Part shown: piece by piece, positions 1 through 7,184 of the stretch
Numbering within the stretch: the stretch's first letter is position 1
Layout of the letters: every line of letters starts with the position of its first letter
The notes under the pieces: generated by a model
Databases searched by the model: none
What the model saw: only the letters and a program-made list of their open reading frames with translations
What the model was told of the DNA's origin: nothing
Program-made: the position numbers and the translations under genes
Source of the DNA: Desulfocapsa sp.
GTDB lineage: Bacteria; Desulfobacterota; Desulfobulbia; Desulfobulbales; Desulfocapsaceae
Reading direction: 5' to 3'
Assembly: GCA_030635405.1 (NCBI GenBank)
Contig: DAOVZA010000036.1
Span: 1-10,532 of the forward strand
DNA length: 10,532 bases

Positions 1-194
1 AGCCTCTTCATCATGATTTTAAAAGTCCACAAACCTGGAAGATTCCTTATTTCCAAGGAACAGTCAGATTGTTTTGTCCACCACAACGTCGTTAGGATAT
101 CTCATGGAAATTAGAAAATAGCATCGACACATCGCACCTGAAAGAAACAGTATCCCCAGTCTTCTAAAAACAAGAACACCTTCAAGAACAAAGA
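1..194. other. Non-coding or unassigned left edge
   Basis: This stretch lies downstream of the minus-strand ATPase gene. Short open stretches run in from the left edge on the plus strand in two frames, ending near 93 and 112, but I recognise neither. On the minus strand an ATG at 14 runs off the edge within five codons, so it cannot be judged. A short inverted repeat (43-48 with 55-60) has no T-run after it on either strand, so it is not a convincing terminator. Confidence 0.4.
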
Positions 195-1931
195 CTACTC
201 TGCACGGGCTTTTTCTATAGCTCCCCGCACTGAAACAGGATACGGGTTACGATCACGAAGAAAGATAGGCATAGTATTTCGTGCATTTCTTGCTTCAAAC
301 ATACTTGAGTAGGTGCCATAAAAGACAAAGAACACAGGTGGTGATGAACTCTTTCTTAATATTATTAATTTATCGGCAACCTTTTGATAATCTGGTTGCG
401 ATACAATTTTCTTCAAATTTGACTCCGCCTGTTCAGACTTTAACGCCATAAGTTGAATACTGAACTGAGAAGCCATTTCACCAGACAGCCATTTTTTACC
501 TGTGGCAAAGAATCTCCCCAAAACTGGATCCCTCAGCATTTGAGGAGTAACAGTTGCCGCCTCAGGCAATACAGTCGGCTTTACAATTACCTTTTTTGTT
601 TTACTACTTGCAATACGAGTACCTAGAAGGATTTTTCTCTTATCAGCTATAATTCTTTCAGGAGTAGCAGTGGCAACACCCTCATTCTTCATTGTATCTA
701 TAATTTCAACTGGAGATATCTCCACCGGGTTTGCCTCTTGCCGTTCTGAAAGCGGAGTCATCTTATTAACAGGCTTAAGCTCTTCAACTAATTTTATCTT
801 CTGAAGCCGAACAATCTTCGGTTCCAGTTCGATCGGAGTAATAACGATATCCTCATTTCCTCCTTGAGGTTCATTAATTTCGACCTTAACTGTTTCCCCT
901 TCAACTACTGGCGCCACAATCGAATGTTGTGTTTTAGTAACCGATGGCGGAGGTGTAATAGCCGCAACAACCGGGTTAATTTTCTTTTCCGGAACTTTCT
1001 CAGTTATAACCTCGTCCCCTCCTCCCATAAACACAAAGAGAAGCAATACAAAACAAAAAGCCGCCAGCCCTCCAATAAGATATTTAGGATTCAAAGACAG
1101 GTTTGATGGCCCTCCAGGAGAAGCAAGCATATCATCGTGAGAGTCATCCTTTACATGATCAAGAAGAACGAGAAAAGAGGTGTCCGCGCTCGATGACTTA
1201 AGAGACTCTTCTGCATACACATTAATCAAGCGTAGATTGCCTCTTCCCATCGATGCAATCTTTGTAGCAGCTTCTATGGTAAAAACTTCCTTCTGGTCTT
1301 TATCCTGAAACCTCTGGACACAAAAATTCAGATAGTTCCATGTTTCATTATCGTCCAGCGCTGAGAGAAAGAATTGTTTTTCAGATATTGTCTTAAAATC
1401 GCATAGCGCAAGTTGCTCCAAATTATTTCCAAGACTTTTCCTTCCAGAAAGAAGAAGTTGTAAACCTCCACCTTCGGCGTTCACATCATCAAGAACCTTT
1501 CGGAGCCGCTCAAGAGTTGCCAGGTACATCTTTTCTGCTTCATCACAAATAAGAAGTAATGACTCGCCCTTCTCTCGCAAGGTTTCCACCAAACTGAGAA
1601 AGATTTTTTTCGCGTCTGCTCTATTTGTATCTGCCGGATATTTCAACCCACACTCATGGGCAACCACACGAACAACATCCTCAAAAGACTCCACAATTTC
1701 AGGAAGAAAAAGCATTTTGCACTGCACATTATTTTGTGCCTGTAACATCTTGCAAAGCATGGTTTTACCACTCCCCTCTTCACCTGCGAGGGTGACAAGA
1801 TCAACTTTGTCATTCAGGGCAGTTTCAATATCACTGAGTACGGCACCACGACCACCGCCAACGAAGAAGTGATCTGTATTACACTCTTCCTGAAACAGTG
1901 CCGCTGCCTCTATTTTTTGATCATCCTGCAT
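195..1931 (-). CDS. Membrane-anchored AAA ATPase with C-terminal SPOR-like domain (ExeA/DamX-like)
   Basis: A 578-residue protein with three parts. Residues 1-260 form an AAA ATPase of the ExeA/MshM type: Walker A GEEGSGKT (50-57), Walker B LLLICDEAE (125-133, with D130 and E131), a strand LQLLLSG (157-163) and a GNLRLIN sensor-2-like motif (231-237). Residues about 284-302 form one hydrophobic membrane segment. A long proline-, valine- and lysine-rich linker (about 305-480) follows, then a terminal block from about 488 (FSIQLMAL...FFVFYGTYSSMFEARNA) that looks like a SPOR domain, a fold known to bind denuded glycan strands of peptidoglycan at division septa. The inferred topology is a cytoplasmic ATPase with a periplasmic wall-binding tail. 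Related proteins act in cell division (DamX) or secretin and pilus assembly (ExeA). ATG 1931 is the first start after an in-frame stop. Its only nearby ribosome site is a weak AAAAG, while AGGTGA lies about 14 nt upstream. The domain calls are firm; the exact role is open. Confidence 0.85.
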   Translation of the reverse strand: MQDDQKIEAAALFQEECNTDHFFVGGGRGAVLSDIETALNDKVDLVTLAGEEGSGKTMLCKMLQAQNNVQCKMLFLPEIVESFEDVVRVVAHECGLKYPADTNRADAKKIFLSLVETLREKGESLLLICDEAEKMYLATLERLRKVLDDVNAEGGGLQLLLSGRKSLGNNLEQLALCDFKTISEKQFFLSALDDNETWNYLNFCVQRFQDKDQKEVFTIEAATKIASMGRGNLRLINVYAEESLKSSSADTSFLVLLDHVKDDSHDDMLASPGGPSNLSLNPKYLIGGLAAFCFVLLLFVFMGGGDEVITEKVPEKKINPVVAAITPPPSVTKTQHSIVAPVVEGETVKVEINEPQGGNEDIVITPIELEPKIVRLQKIKLVEELKPVNKMTPLSERQEANPVEISPVEIIDTMKNEGVATATPERIIADKRKILLGTRIASSKTKKVIVKPTVLPEAATVTPQMLRDPVLGRFFATGKKWLSGEMASQFSIQLMALKSEQAESNLKKIVSQPDYQKVADKLIILRKSSSPPVFFVFYGTYSSMFEARNARNTMPIFLRDRNPYPVSVRGAIEKARAE

Positions 1932-1953
1932 ATAATTCTTTTATTTCACCTCA

Positions 1954-1970
1954 TGGCTGGTATCCAGCCA
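1954..1970 (-). promoter_or_regulatory. Perfect 7-bp hairpin in the leader of the AAA-SPOR gene
   Basis: TGGCTGG (1954-1960) and CCAGCCA (1964-1970) are exact inverted repeats around a 3-nt loop. In the ATPase mRNA this hairpin would sit directly before an AGGTGA sequence and about 22 nt upstream of the start codon. It is GC-rich in an otherwise AT-rich leader. It could be a translational control element, an mRNA stabiliser or a protein-binding palindrome. It has no following T-run, so it is not a typical terminator. Confidence 0.4.
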
Positions 1971-2004
1971 GAAAAACTTCTATCTAAAAGTAATAAACAC
2001 TGTC

Positions 2005-2034
2005 ATAATACATGAATCTTCGTAAAAGATGCAA
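2005..2034 (-). promoter_or_regulatory. Candidate promoter for the AAA-SPOR gene
   Basis: Read on the minus strand, TATTAT (plus positions 2005-2010) is a 5/6 match to the -10 box. TTGCAT (2029-2034) is a 3/6 match to the -35 box with an 18-bp spacer. The transcript would start near 1998, giving a leader of about 67 nt that contains the 1954-1970 hairpin. The weak -35 box keeps confidence low. Confidence 0.28.
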
Positions 2035-2060
2035 ATTGAATTTTAAATGACACCATTACG

Positions 2061-2089
2061 TTGACATTTAAAGCATTAACTTTTCTAAA
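2061..2089 (+). promoter_or_regulatory. Candidate sigma-70 promoter for the TauE/SafE gene
   Basis: TTGACA (2061-2066) is a perfect -35 box. After a 17-bp spacer comes TCTAAA (2084-2089), a 4/6 match to the -10 box. The predicted start near 2096 gives a leader of about 87 nt before the permease gene at 2183. It may serve the downstream acetolactate synthase and kinase genes as well. Confidence 0.4.
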
Positions 2090-2182
2090 CCAAGTTATTT
2101 TCAATCAAAAAACAAATTTCATACCACTAAATTGCTCACAGAAATGTATACAGAACAACACTGCTATTCAAGGTAATTTTAT

Positions 2183-2899
2183 ATGTTCACCCCTTTCCTC
2201 ATCAGTGCTATTTTTCTATTAGCCGGATTTGTTCAAGGCATGACCGGCTTTGGATCTGCACTGGTGGCAATACCTCTGCTTAGTCTTGTGATAGATATAA
2301 AAAGCGCTGTCCCTCTCTGTATTTTAAACAGCCTTGTCATCACCACCTATCTTTCCCTGAAAATGCGAAAACATCTGGAGCTACAAAAAATTGCCCCCAT
2401 TTGTATCGCCGCAATTCCCGGTATCATTGTCGGTTCCACGATCCTTAAACGGGTGAGTTCAACCATTATTCAGACAACCCTCGGAACTTTGCTGATCGCT
2501 TACTCACTTCATAGCTTGTTCAGTACTCCCAAGCCCAAAAAGCTTCATAAAATATGGGCCTATGTCGCAGGATTTTTATCCGGAGCAATTGGAGCAGCAT
2601 TCAGTGCAGGAGGCCCTCCAACTATTATTTATGCAACACTGAACGACTGGAAGAAAGATACAATAAAGGCAACGCTCAGTGGATTCTTCCTTTTCAATTC
2701 ATACCTGATAGCCGCTGTACATGCCGTTAATGGTCTCACCACACTGGAAATATTCACCTATTTTATGATTTCAGCCCCATTTGTTCTGCTCGGTACAGTT
2801 CTAGGAACCATCAGTTATGGAAAGATCCCCCGAGAGCTTTATTTACAAATCATATTTGCCTTTCTAACTGCAATGGGTATCATTATGATATTAATGTAG
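2183..2899 (+). CDS. TauE/SafE-family (DUF81) membrane permease
   Basis: A 238-residue, very hydrophobic protein with about seven or eight membrane helices, matching the usual length of the TauE/SafE (sulfite exporter/DUF81) family. The family's two internal repeats are visible: an N-terminal motif around GFVQGMTGFGSALVAIPLL (residues 15-33) and a second around GFLSGAIGAAFSAGGPP (about 131-147), joined by a charged cytoplasmic loop (PKPKKLHK). Members move small anions such as sulfite, sulfoacetate or other organic sulfur compounds across the inner membrane, usually driven by ion gradients. Substrate cannot be told from sequence. The ATG is preceded by AAGG (2170-2173) with a 9-nt spacer. Its downstream neighbour is an acetolactate synthase-like gene, 91 bp away across a hairpin; this context does not reveal a substrate. 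Sulfite or organosulfur export would suit a sulfur-metabolising host, but that is inference. Confidence 0.85.
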   Translation: MFTPFLISAIFLLAGFVQGMTGFGSALVAIPLLSLVIDIKSAVPLCILNSLVITTYLSLKMRKHLELQKIAPICIAAIPGIIVGSTILKRVSSTIIQTTLGTLLIAYSLHSLFSTPKPKKLHKIWAYVAGFLSGAIGAAFSAGGPPTIIYATLNDWKKDTIKATLSGFFLFNSYLIAAVHAVNGLTTLEIFTYFMISAPFVLLGTVLGTISYGKIPRELYLQIIFAFLTAMGIIMILM

Positions 2900-2915
2900 G
2901 TCATTGCCTGCACCA

Positions 2916-2945
2916 TTATGATTTGATAAAAGTATCGAATCATAA
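2916..2945. promoter_or_regulatory. 13-bp intergenic hairpin between permease and acetolactate synthase genes
   Basis: Positions 2916-2928 pair with 2933-2945 across a 4-nt AAAG loop. All 13 pairs form, with one T-G wobble (2924-2937). The stem begins 17 nt after the permease stop and ends 45 nt before the synthase ATG. No T-run follows on the plus strand, so it is a poor intrinsic terminator. It may instead be an mRNA-processing or stability element, or a palindromic operator for the synthase gene. The near-perfect symmetry in both arms fits either. Confidence 0.45.
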
Positions 2946-2990
2946 ATAGCTTAAAATTACTTCAGCAATTCTACTATATACGAGGATCCC

Positions 2991-4631
2991 ATGAACGGAG
3001 CGGAACTTCTGGTTCAATGTCTTGAGAATGAAGGTGTTACAACAATATTTGGTATCCCGGGAGAAGAAAACCTTGCCTTCCTGGAAGCCCTGCGTAACTC
3101 TTCCATTCAACTTATCCTGACTCGGCATGAACAGGCTGCAGGCTTTATGGCCGCGACCTACGGACGACTCACAGGAAAACCGGGAGTCTGCCTGTCAACT
3201 TTAGGGCCAGGTGCAACCAACTTTGTGACTGCTGTGTCCTATGCTCTGCTCGGCGGTATGCCTGTGTTTTTCATCACCGGCCAGAAACCGATAAAGAAAA
3301 GTAAACAGGGTCGGTTTCAAATTCTTGATGTCGTCAGCATGATGGAGCCACTTACAAAATTCACAAAACAGGTGGTGAATGCCGGCACAATTCCTGCTAT
3401 GACCCGGGATATGTTCCGAATTGCTGTTAATGGAAAATCCGGTCCTGTACATATGGAACTTCCAGAGGACATTGCTGCAGAAGAAATAAACAGTCCTCCT
3501 CTTCCTAAAACAAATATCCTCTATCCCATTGCCAACCCTGATGCCATCAAGCAGGCAGCAGACATAATCAAGCAGGCAAAATTTCCACTCATTCTTTTTG
3601 GTGCTGCTGCAAACAGAGCTAAGATATGCCCCGTAGCACTCGAGCTGATCCAAGCATCTGGTTTATATTTCTTTACCACCCAGATGGGTAAAGGCGTCGT
3701 GGACGAACATTCTGATCAATGTCTGGGCACGGCAGCCCTTTCAGACCATGATTACCTGCACTGTGCCATTGATAGAGCAGATGTCATAATCAATGTTGGC
3801 TATGATGTCGTTGAAAAACCAGCATTTTTTATGAATCATGGAAAGATGAAAGTAATCCATCTCCACTTTGCCCCAGCTGATATGGATCAGGTCTACTTTC
3901 CACAGTATGAGGTATTAGGAGATATCGCTCACACTCTTCTTGCACTAAAAGATGCTCTGGCAGATATGCCTCCATTAGACAACAGCTACTTCAAACGAAT
4001 CCATAAGGAAATTAACGCCCATGTTTTCCAGGATCAAGGGCACGACCAATTTCCAAATACCCCTCAGCATATAGTAAGCGACATCAGAAAAACAGTTGCT
4101 CACGACTCCATCGTTTCACTTGACAATGGAATGTATAAAATCTGGTTTGCCCGTAATTTTAAAGCCACCCACTCACACTCACTGCTACTCGACAATGCAT
4201 TGGCAACAATGGGTGCAGGATTTCCTGCAGCAATCGGCGCAAAACTAGTGCACCCGGAGAGACAAGTTATAGCCGTCTGTGGCGATGGCGGGTTCATGAT
4301 GAACTCTCAGGAATTAGAAACTGCCGTGCGTCTCAAGTTACATATGGTTATTATTATTTTGCGGGATAACGGCTACGGAATGATCAAGTGGAAACAAAGA
4401 GGAATGAATTTACCTGATTTTGGCCTTGATTTTGGTAACCCGGATTTTATACAATATGCAAAGAGTTACGGAGCAAATGGACATCGAGTCACCGAAAATG
4501 GCCAATTCACCGGTATATTAAAAGAGTGTTTATCAGTACCTGGCGTGCACCTTATTGAATGTCCGGTTGATTATTCAGAAAATGAGAAGGTTTTCCTGCA
4601 GGAATTGCAAAACAAAACCTGCCTTCTCTAA
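2991..4631 (+). CDS. Thiamine-diphosphate enzyme, catabolic-type (AlsS-like) acetolactate synthase
   Basis: A 546-residue full-length ThDP enzyme, predicted to condense two pyruvates into 2-acetolactate and CO2 in the cytoplasm. Visible motifs: FGIPGEEN (20-27), the cofactor-activating glutamate in RHEQAAGFM (E47), TLGPGATN near residue 70, and the ThDP/Mg motif starting GDGGFMMNSQELETAVRL (431-448) and ending RDN (458-460). The FAD-binding RFDDR motif of biosynthetic IlvB/IlvI is missing. Its place is taken by NVGYDVVEKP, matching the GYDP-type sequence of FAD-independent AlsS, and the C-terminal PVDYSENEK block is also AlsS-like. No regulatory small subunit (IlvH/IlvN) and no acetolactate decarboxylase (alsD) adjoins it. 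The start has a clear GAGG (2982-2985) with a 5-nt spacer. Related carboligases of this superfamily (for example glyoxylate carboligase or sulfoacetaldehyde acetyltransferase) are possible alternatives, so family is certain but exact substrate is not. Confidence 0.82.
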   Translation: MNGAELLVQCLENEGVTTIFGIPGEENLAFLEALRNSSIQLILTRHEQAAGFMAATYGRLTGKPGVCLSTLGPGATNFVTAVSYALLGGMPVFFITGQKPIKKSKQGRFQILDVVSMMEPLTKFTKQVVNAGTIPAMTRDMFRIAVNGKSGPVHMELPEDIAAEEINSPPLPKTNILYPIANPDAIKQAADIIKQAKFPLILFGAAANRAKICPVALELIQASGLYFFTTQMGKGVVDEHSDQCLGTAALSDHDYLHCAIDRADVIINVGYDVVEKPAFFMNHGKMKVIHLHFAPADMDQVYFPQYEVLGDIAHTLLALKDALADMPPLDNSYFKRIHKEINAHVFQDQGHDQFPNTPQHIVSDIRKTVAHDSIVSLDNGMYKIWFARNFKATHSHSLLLDNALATMGAGFPAAIGAKLVHPERQVIAVCGDGGFMMNSQELETAVRLKLHMVIIILRDNGYGMIKWKQRGMNLPDFGLDFGNPDFIQYAKSYGANGHRVTENGQFTGILKECLSVPGVHLIECPVDYSENEKVFLQELQNKTCLL

Positions 4632-4677
4632 GGGAGCACATTTCCTGTAAAACTGTTCCAATAAATTGTATTCATAT

Positions 4678-6726
4678 ATGATCGGACGGTTACCAAAAAC
4701 TCGATTTATTGCTATCGCTATCTGGCTTCTAGCTGTGGCGTCGTCGTTCGCTTGGAATAAGGTGGATGATATCCGTGAAAAAAATGATATCGCCACCGGT
4801 ACAGCAAGAGCATTTTTTGATCAGATAATCAACTCTCGCCGCTGGAATCTTATGCATGGTGGGGTGTATGTGTATACGACTAAAGACAGCCCTCCAAATC
4901 TCTACCTTCCCAAAGAAAAGCAGTCTATTAAAGACGAATACGGAAAACGTCTAACGCTTATAAATCCATCATATATGACCCGGCAGATTGCCGCCATCAG
5001 TCAGGAAAAAGGGGAAATCACCTTCCATATCACAAGCCTCACCCCACTTCGACCTGACAACAAGCCCTACCCATGGGAAATCCCATGGCTTGAATCCTTT
5101 GCGATCGGAAACTCAGAGAAAAGTAGCTTTTCCATGAAAGATGGTGAAGAGATCTTCCACTACATGGCACCCCTTCCCTACACTAAAGAATGTATGCCAT
5201 GCCATTTGGAGGCTGCTCAGCCAAAGGGCAATATCCGTGGTGGTATTTCCATAAGCTTGCCTAATCTTTTCCATAAGTCCCAATGGCCACTTCTCTTTAG
5301 CCATATTTTTGTTGCCATGACCGGTATTTTTGGCATTCTCTTTTTAGGCGGGCGCCTTGCTCGCAGCAGAAAAAAGATCCTAGAAACAAACAAGCGACTC
5401 GAACAAGAGATCAAGGAACATAGACAAACAGAAAAAGAGTTGATAGCTACCCAGGAAAATCTTGAAACAACAATTAATTGTCGGACTTCTGAACTACAAA
5501 ACACGAACTCGCTTCTTGATAGTAAAGTAAAAGAACAGCAACGAATTGAGGCGGCACTCGTAGCCATCAATGACGAATTCATACAAATATTTAATAGTGC
5601 TCCAGACGGCATGCACGTTATAGACCGCAATTTTAATATAATACGTGCGAATAAGGCTTATTACAGACTCACCGGTAAAAAGGCTGGAGAAATTCAGGGC
5701 CGGAAATGCCATGATGTCTTCCCAGGAAAACTTTGCCACACTGAACAATGCCCACTCATTCAAATACAAAACGGATCCAAGTGGGTCGAAACAGAAACAG
5801 ATAAACTTTGTAACGATAACACAAAAATCCCTTGTATTATTACAGCCACACCTTTCAAGGAACCTGGTGGAAAGTTTACCGGAATCATTATTGTCACAAA
5901 AGACATCAGTAACTGGAAGAAGGTTGAACAATCCCTTGCCGCCACAACGGAATACCTGCAAGCTCGGAATGTTGAACTTGAGGATTTTGCTCACATAATC
6001 TCACACGATTTACAAGAACCATTAATGCTTATACGGGCTTTCAGCGATAGAATTCGGATAAAATGCGCATCAGATCTTCCTGCAAAAGGAATCAGCTATC
6101 TTGAACGAATTGAAATCTCGGCTAATCGAATGCAGGAACTCATTGATGGCTTACTCCTCTACTCCAAGGTAAGCAGCAAAGCCATTCCCTTCCAAAAAGT
6201 TAACTTAAAGGACATTATTAATTCGGTTCTTGAAGATCTCACCATAAAGATAGAAAAAACCGATGCACATATTAATGTCGACCCAGAATTACCAGTCATA
6301 GAGGCAGATCCCCTTCAGATGAGACAGCTGTTTCAAAATATTATTGGAAACAGTCTGAAATATATCCATCAAAATCGCAAACCGGAAATCACAATACAAT
6401 GTATTGAATATCCAGATCAGTATGACAATCAAACCTATGTCCATATCAGCCTTGAAGACAATGGCATTGGGTTTAAGACCGAACACAAACAGCTAATATT
6501 TGATGTATTCAAACGACTTCACAACAAACAGCATTCTGATGGAATGGGTATTGGGCTTTCAATTTGCAAAAAGATCATCAAGCGCCACGGTGGAACGATT
6601 ACAGCAAAAGGAAAGCAGGGTCAGGGGGCAATCTTTATAATTACCCTGCCATTGCAGCAAAAGAGTCTCCACAAAGAAAATAAACAGGATAATGACCTGG
6701 TTGACATCATTATGAACCGCCGCTAA
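4678..6726 (+). CDS. Membrane sensor histidine kinase: Tll0287-like CxxCH domain, PAS, HisKA, HATPase_c
   Basis: A 682-residue sensor kinase (numbered from ATG 4678). Order: membrane helix (about 8-26); an extracytoplasmic Tll0287-like (DUF3365) domain with CMPCH (172-176), a CxxCH motif of covalent heme-c type; a second helix (about 205-226); a coiled coil (about 230-295); a PAS domain (about 301-414) with C344, C353 and C358; the HisKA H-box SHDLQEPL with phospho-acceptor H443; and HATPase_c with N558, DNGIGF (595-600) and GMGIGL (622-627). It should autophosphorylate in response to a heme- or redox-linked signal. No response regulator lies nearby, so it is an orphan here. It starts 46 bp after the acetolactate synthase stop and may be co-transcribed with it. 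An in-frame TTG at 4666 is the only earlier start after a stop at 4648. Neither start has a good ribosome site; I prefer the ATG. Confidence 0.85.
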   Translation: MIGRLPKTRFIAIAIWLLAVASSFAWNKVDDIREKNDIATGTARAFFDQIINSRRWNLMHGGVYVYTTKDSPPNLYLPKEKQSIKDEYGKRLTLINPSYMTRQIAAISQEKGEITFHITSLTPLRPDNKPYPWEIPWLESFAIGNSEKSSFSMKDGEEIFHYMAPLPYTKECMPCHLEAAQPKGNIRGGISISLPNLFHKSQWPLLFSHIFVAMTGIFGILFLGGRLARSRKKILETNKRLEQEIKEHRQTEKELIATQENLETTINCRTSELQNTNSLLDSKVKEQQRIEAALVAINDEFIQIFNSAPDGMHVIDRNFNIIRANKAYYRLTGKKAGEIQGRKCHDVFPGKLCHTEQCPLIQIQNGSKWVETETDKLCNDNTKIPCIITATPFKEPGGKFTGIIIVTKDISNWKKVEQSLAATTEYLQARNVELEDFAHIISHDLQEPLMLIRAFSDRIRIKCASDLPAKGISYLERIEISANRMQELIDGLLLYSKVSSKAIPFQKVNLKDIINSVLEDLTIKIEKTDAHINVDPELPVIEADPLQMRQLFQNIIGNSLKYIHQNRKPEITIQCIEYPDQYDNQTYVHISLEDNGIGFKTEHKQLIFDVFKRLHNKQHSDGMGIGLSICKKIIKRHGGTITAKGKQGQGAIFIITLPLQQKSLHKENKQDNDLVDIIMNRR

Positions 6727-6750
6727 AAAAGATTTTATTCATTTTTCCAG

Positions 6751-6779
6751 TTGACCACTGCTCCTAAGCAATGTATTTA
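6751..6779 (+). promoter_or_regulatory. Candidate promoter for the PilZ gene
   Basis: TTGACC (6751-6756) is a 5/6 match to the -35 box, followed after exactly 17 bp by TATTTA (6774-6779), only a 3/6 match to the -10 box. The predicted start near 6786 would give a leader of about 40 nt before ATG 6826. The 99-bp gap after the kinase stop allows an independent promoter. Confidence 0.28.
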
Positions 6780-6825
6780 GGTACGTAAGAATAGACAAAA
6801 GAAACCTTCTTCACAGGCTCCCCAA

Positions 6826-7184
6826 ATGATTACAAAAAAGATCGCCGAAAATTCAAACGCTTCCGACCCAAAGAAGGCACTATGGCTGTGGATTATAATG
6901 CTCTTGGTCCCGTAATAGATATCAGCATGGGAGGTCTTGCGTTTAGATACATGGGAGAAACTCCAAAACAACTCAGATCAAACAACCTTGGCATATTTCT
7001 CGGCTCTGAAGATATTCTTATCGAGGAAATCACAACGAAAGTTATCCTGGATAAACAGATCTCGCAAGGCTCCTCTTTCTTGAACACTCCAACAAGACAA
7101 CGTTCTATTCAATTCACTGAACTAACCCGCTCACAGCAGAAACATTTAAAAGATTTTATCGGCAGCAAAACAATTGAAATGTAG
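6826..7184 (+). CDS. Small PilZ-domain c-di-GMP receptor, split by an apparent -1 frameshift
   Basis: The reading frame ending at the 7182-7184 stop encodes a PilZ domain. It has the c-di-GMP-binding RRKFKRF (RxxxR) block, then after 19 residues DISMGG (DxSxxG), and a typical PilZ tail RSIQFTELTRSQQKHLKDFI. However, the RxxxR part has no start codon: from the in-frame stop at 6792 to ATG 6882 there is no ATG, GTG, TTG or CTG. ATG 6826 is in another frame and alone gives a 29-residue peptide ending at 6915. A -1 shift at 6834-6840 joins them into a 119-residue protein beginning MITKKDRRKFKRF, a natural PilZ start and length. The ribosome site for 6826 is a weak AGG 8 nt upstream. The alternative, initiation at ATG 6882 after AAGG with a 4-nt gap, gives 100 residues lacking the RxxxR arm and so probably unable to bind c-di-GMP. 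A second copy with an indel, or a sequencing error, is also possible. Confidence 0.7.
6834..6840 (+). other. A AAA AAG slippery heptamer at the PilZ frame junction
   Basis: Read from ATG 6826 the codons are ACA AAA AAG, so the phase is exactly A AAA AAG, the heptamer that directs -1 frameshifting in E. coli dnaX. A -1 slip on it continues as GAT CGC CGA, entering the PilZ frame directly before the RxxxR motif. I see no strong stem-loop in the next 40 nt and no dedicated internal Shine-Dalgarno stimulator. Slippage of RNA polymerase, or one missing A in a run of seven, would have the same effect. Confidence 0.5.

Noticed and set aside
1..14. Minus-strand ATG ATG AAG AGG at the left edge as the start of another gene
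   Set aside because: Only five codons are visible and there is no Shine-Dalgarno upstream on that strand, so it cannot be supported.
43..60. Inverted repeat TTCCTT...AAGGAA as a terminator for the ATPase gene
   Set aside because: Only 6 bp, AT-rich, no T-run on either strand, and over 130 bp past the stop.
1..112. Plus-strand open stretches entering from the left edge as C-termini of an upstream gene
   Set aside because: Two frames are open for about 30-37 codons, neither resembles a known protein, and this length is expected by chance.
3201..3653. 150-codon minus-strand ORF inside the acetolactate synthase gene
   Set aside because: It lies opposite a well-conserved enzyme whose motifs are all in the plus frame; the translation is cysteine-rich and shows no domain.
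5217..5994. Overlapping minus-strand ORFs (137 and 166 codons) and a plus +2-frame ORF in the kinase gene
   Set aside because: The kinase frame carries continuous domain signatures through this region; the others are shadows.
6841..6900. A stimulatory stem-loop or pseudoknot downstream of the slippery heptamer
   Set aside because: Only 3-bp complementarities such as GCC/GGC were found by eye; no stable stem could be supported.
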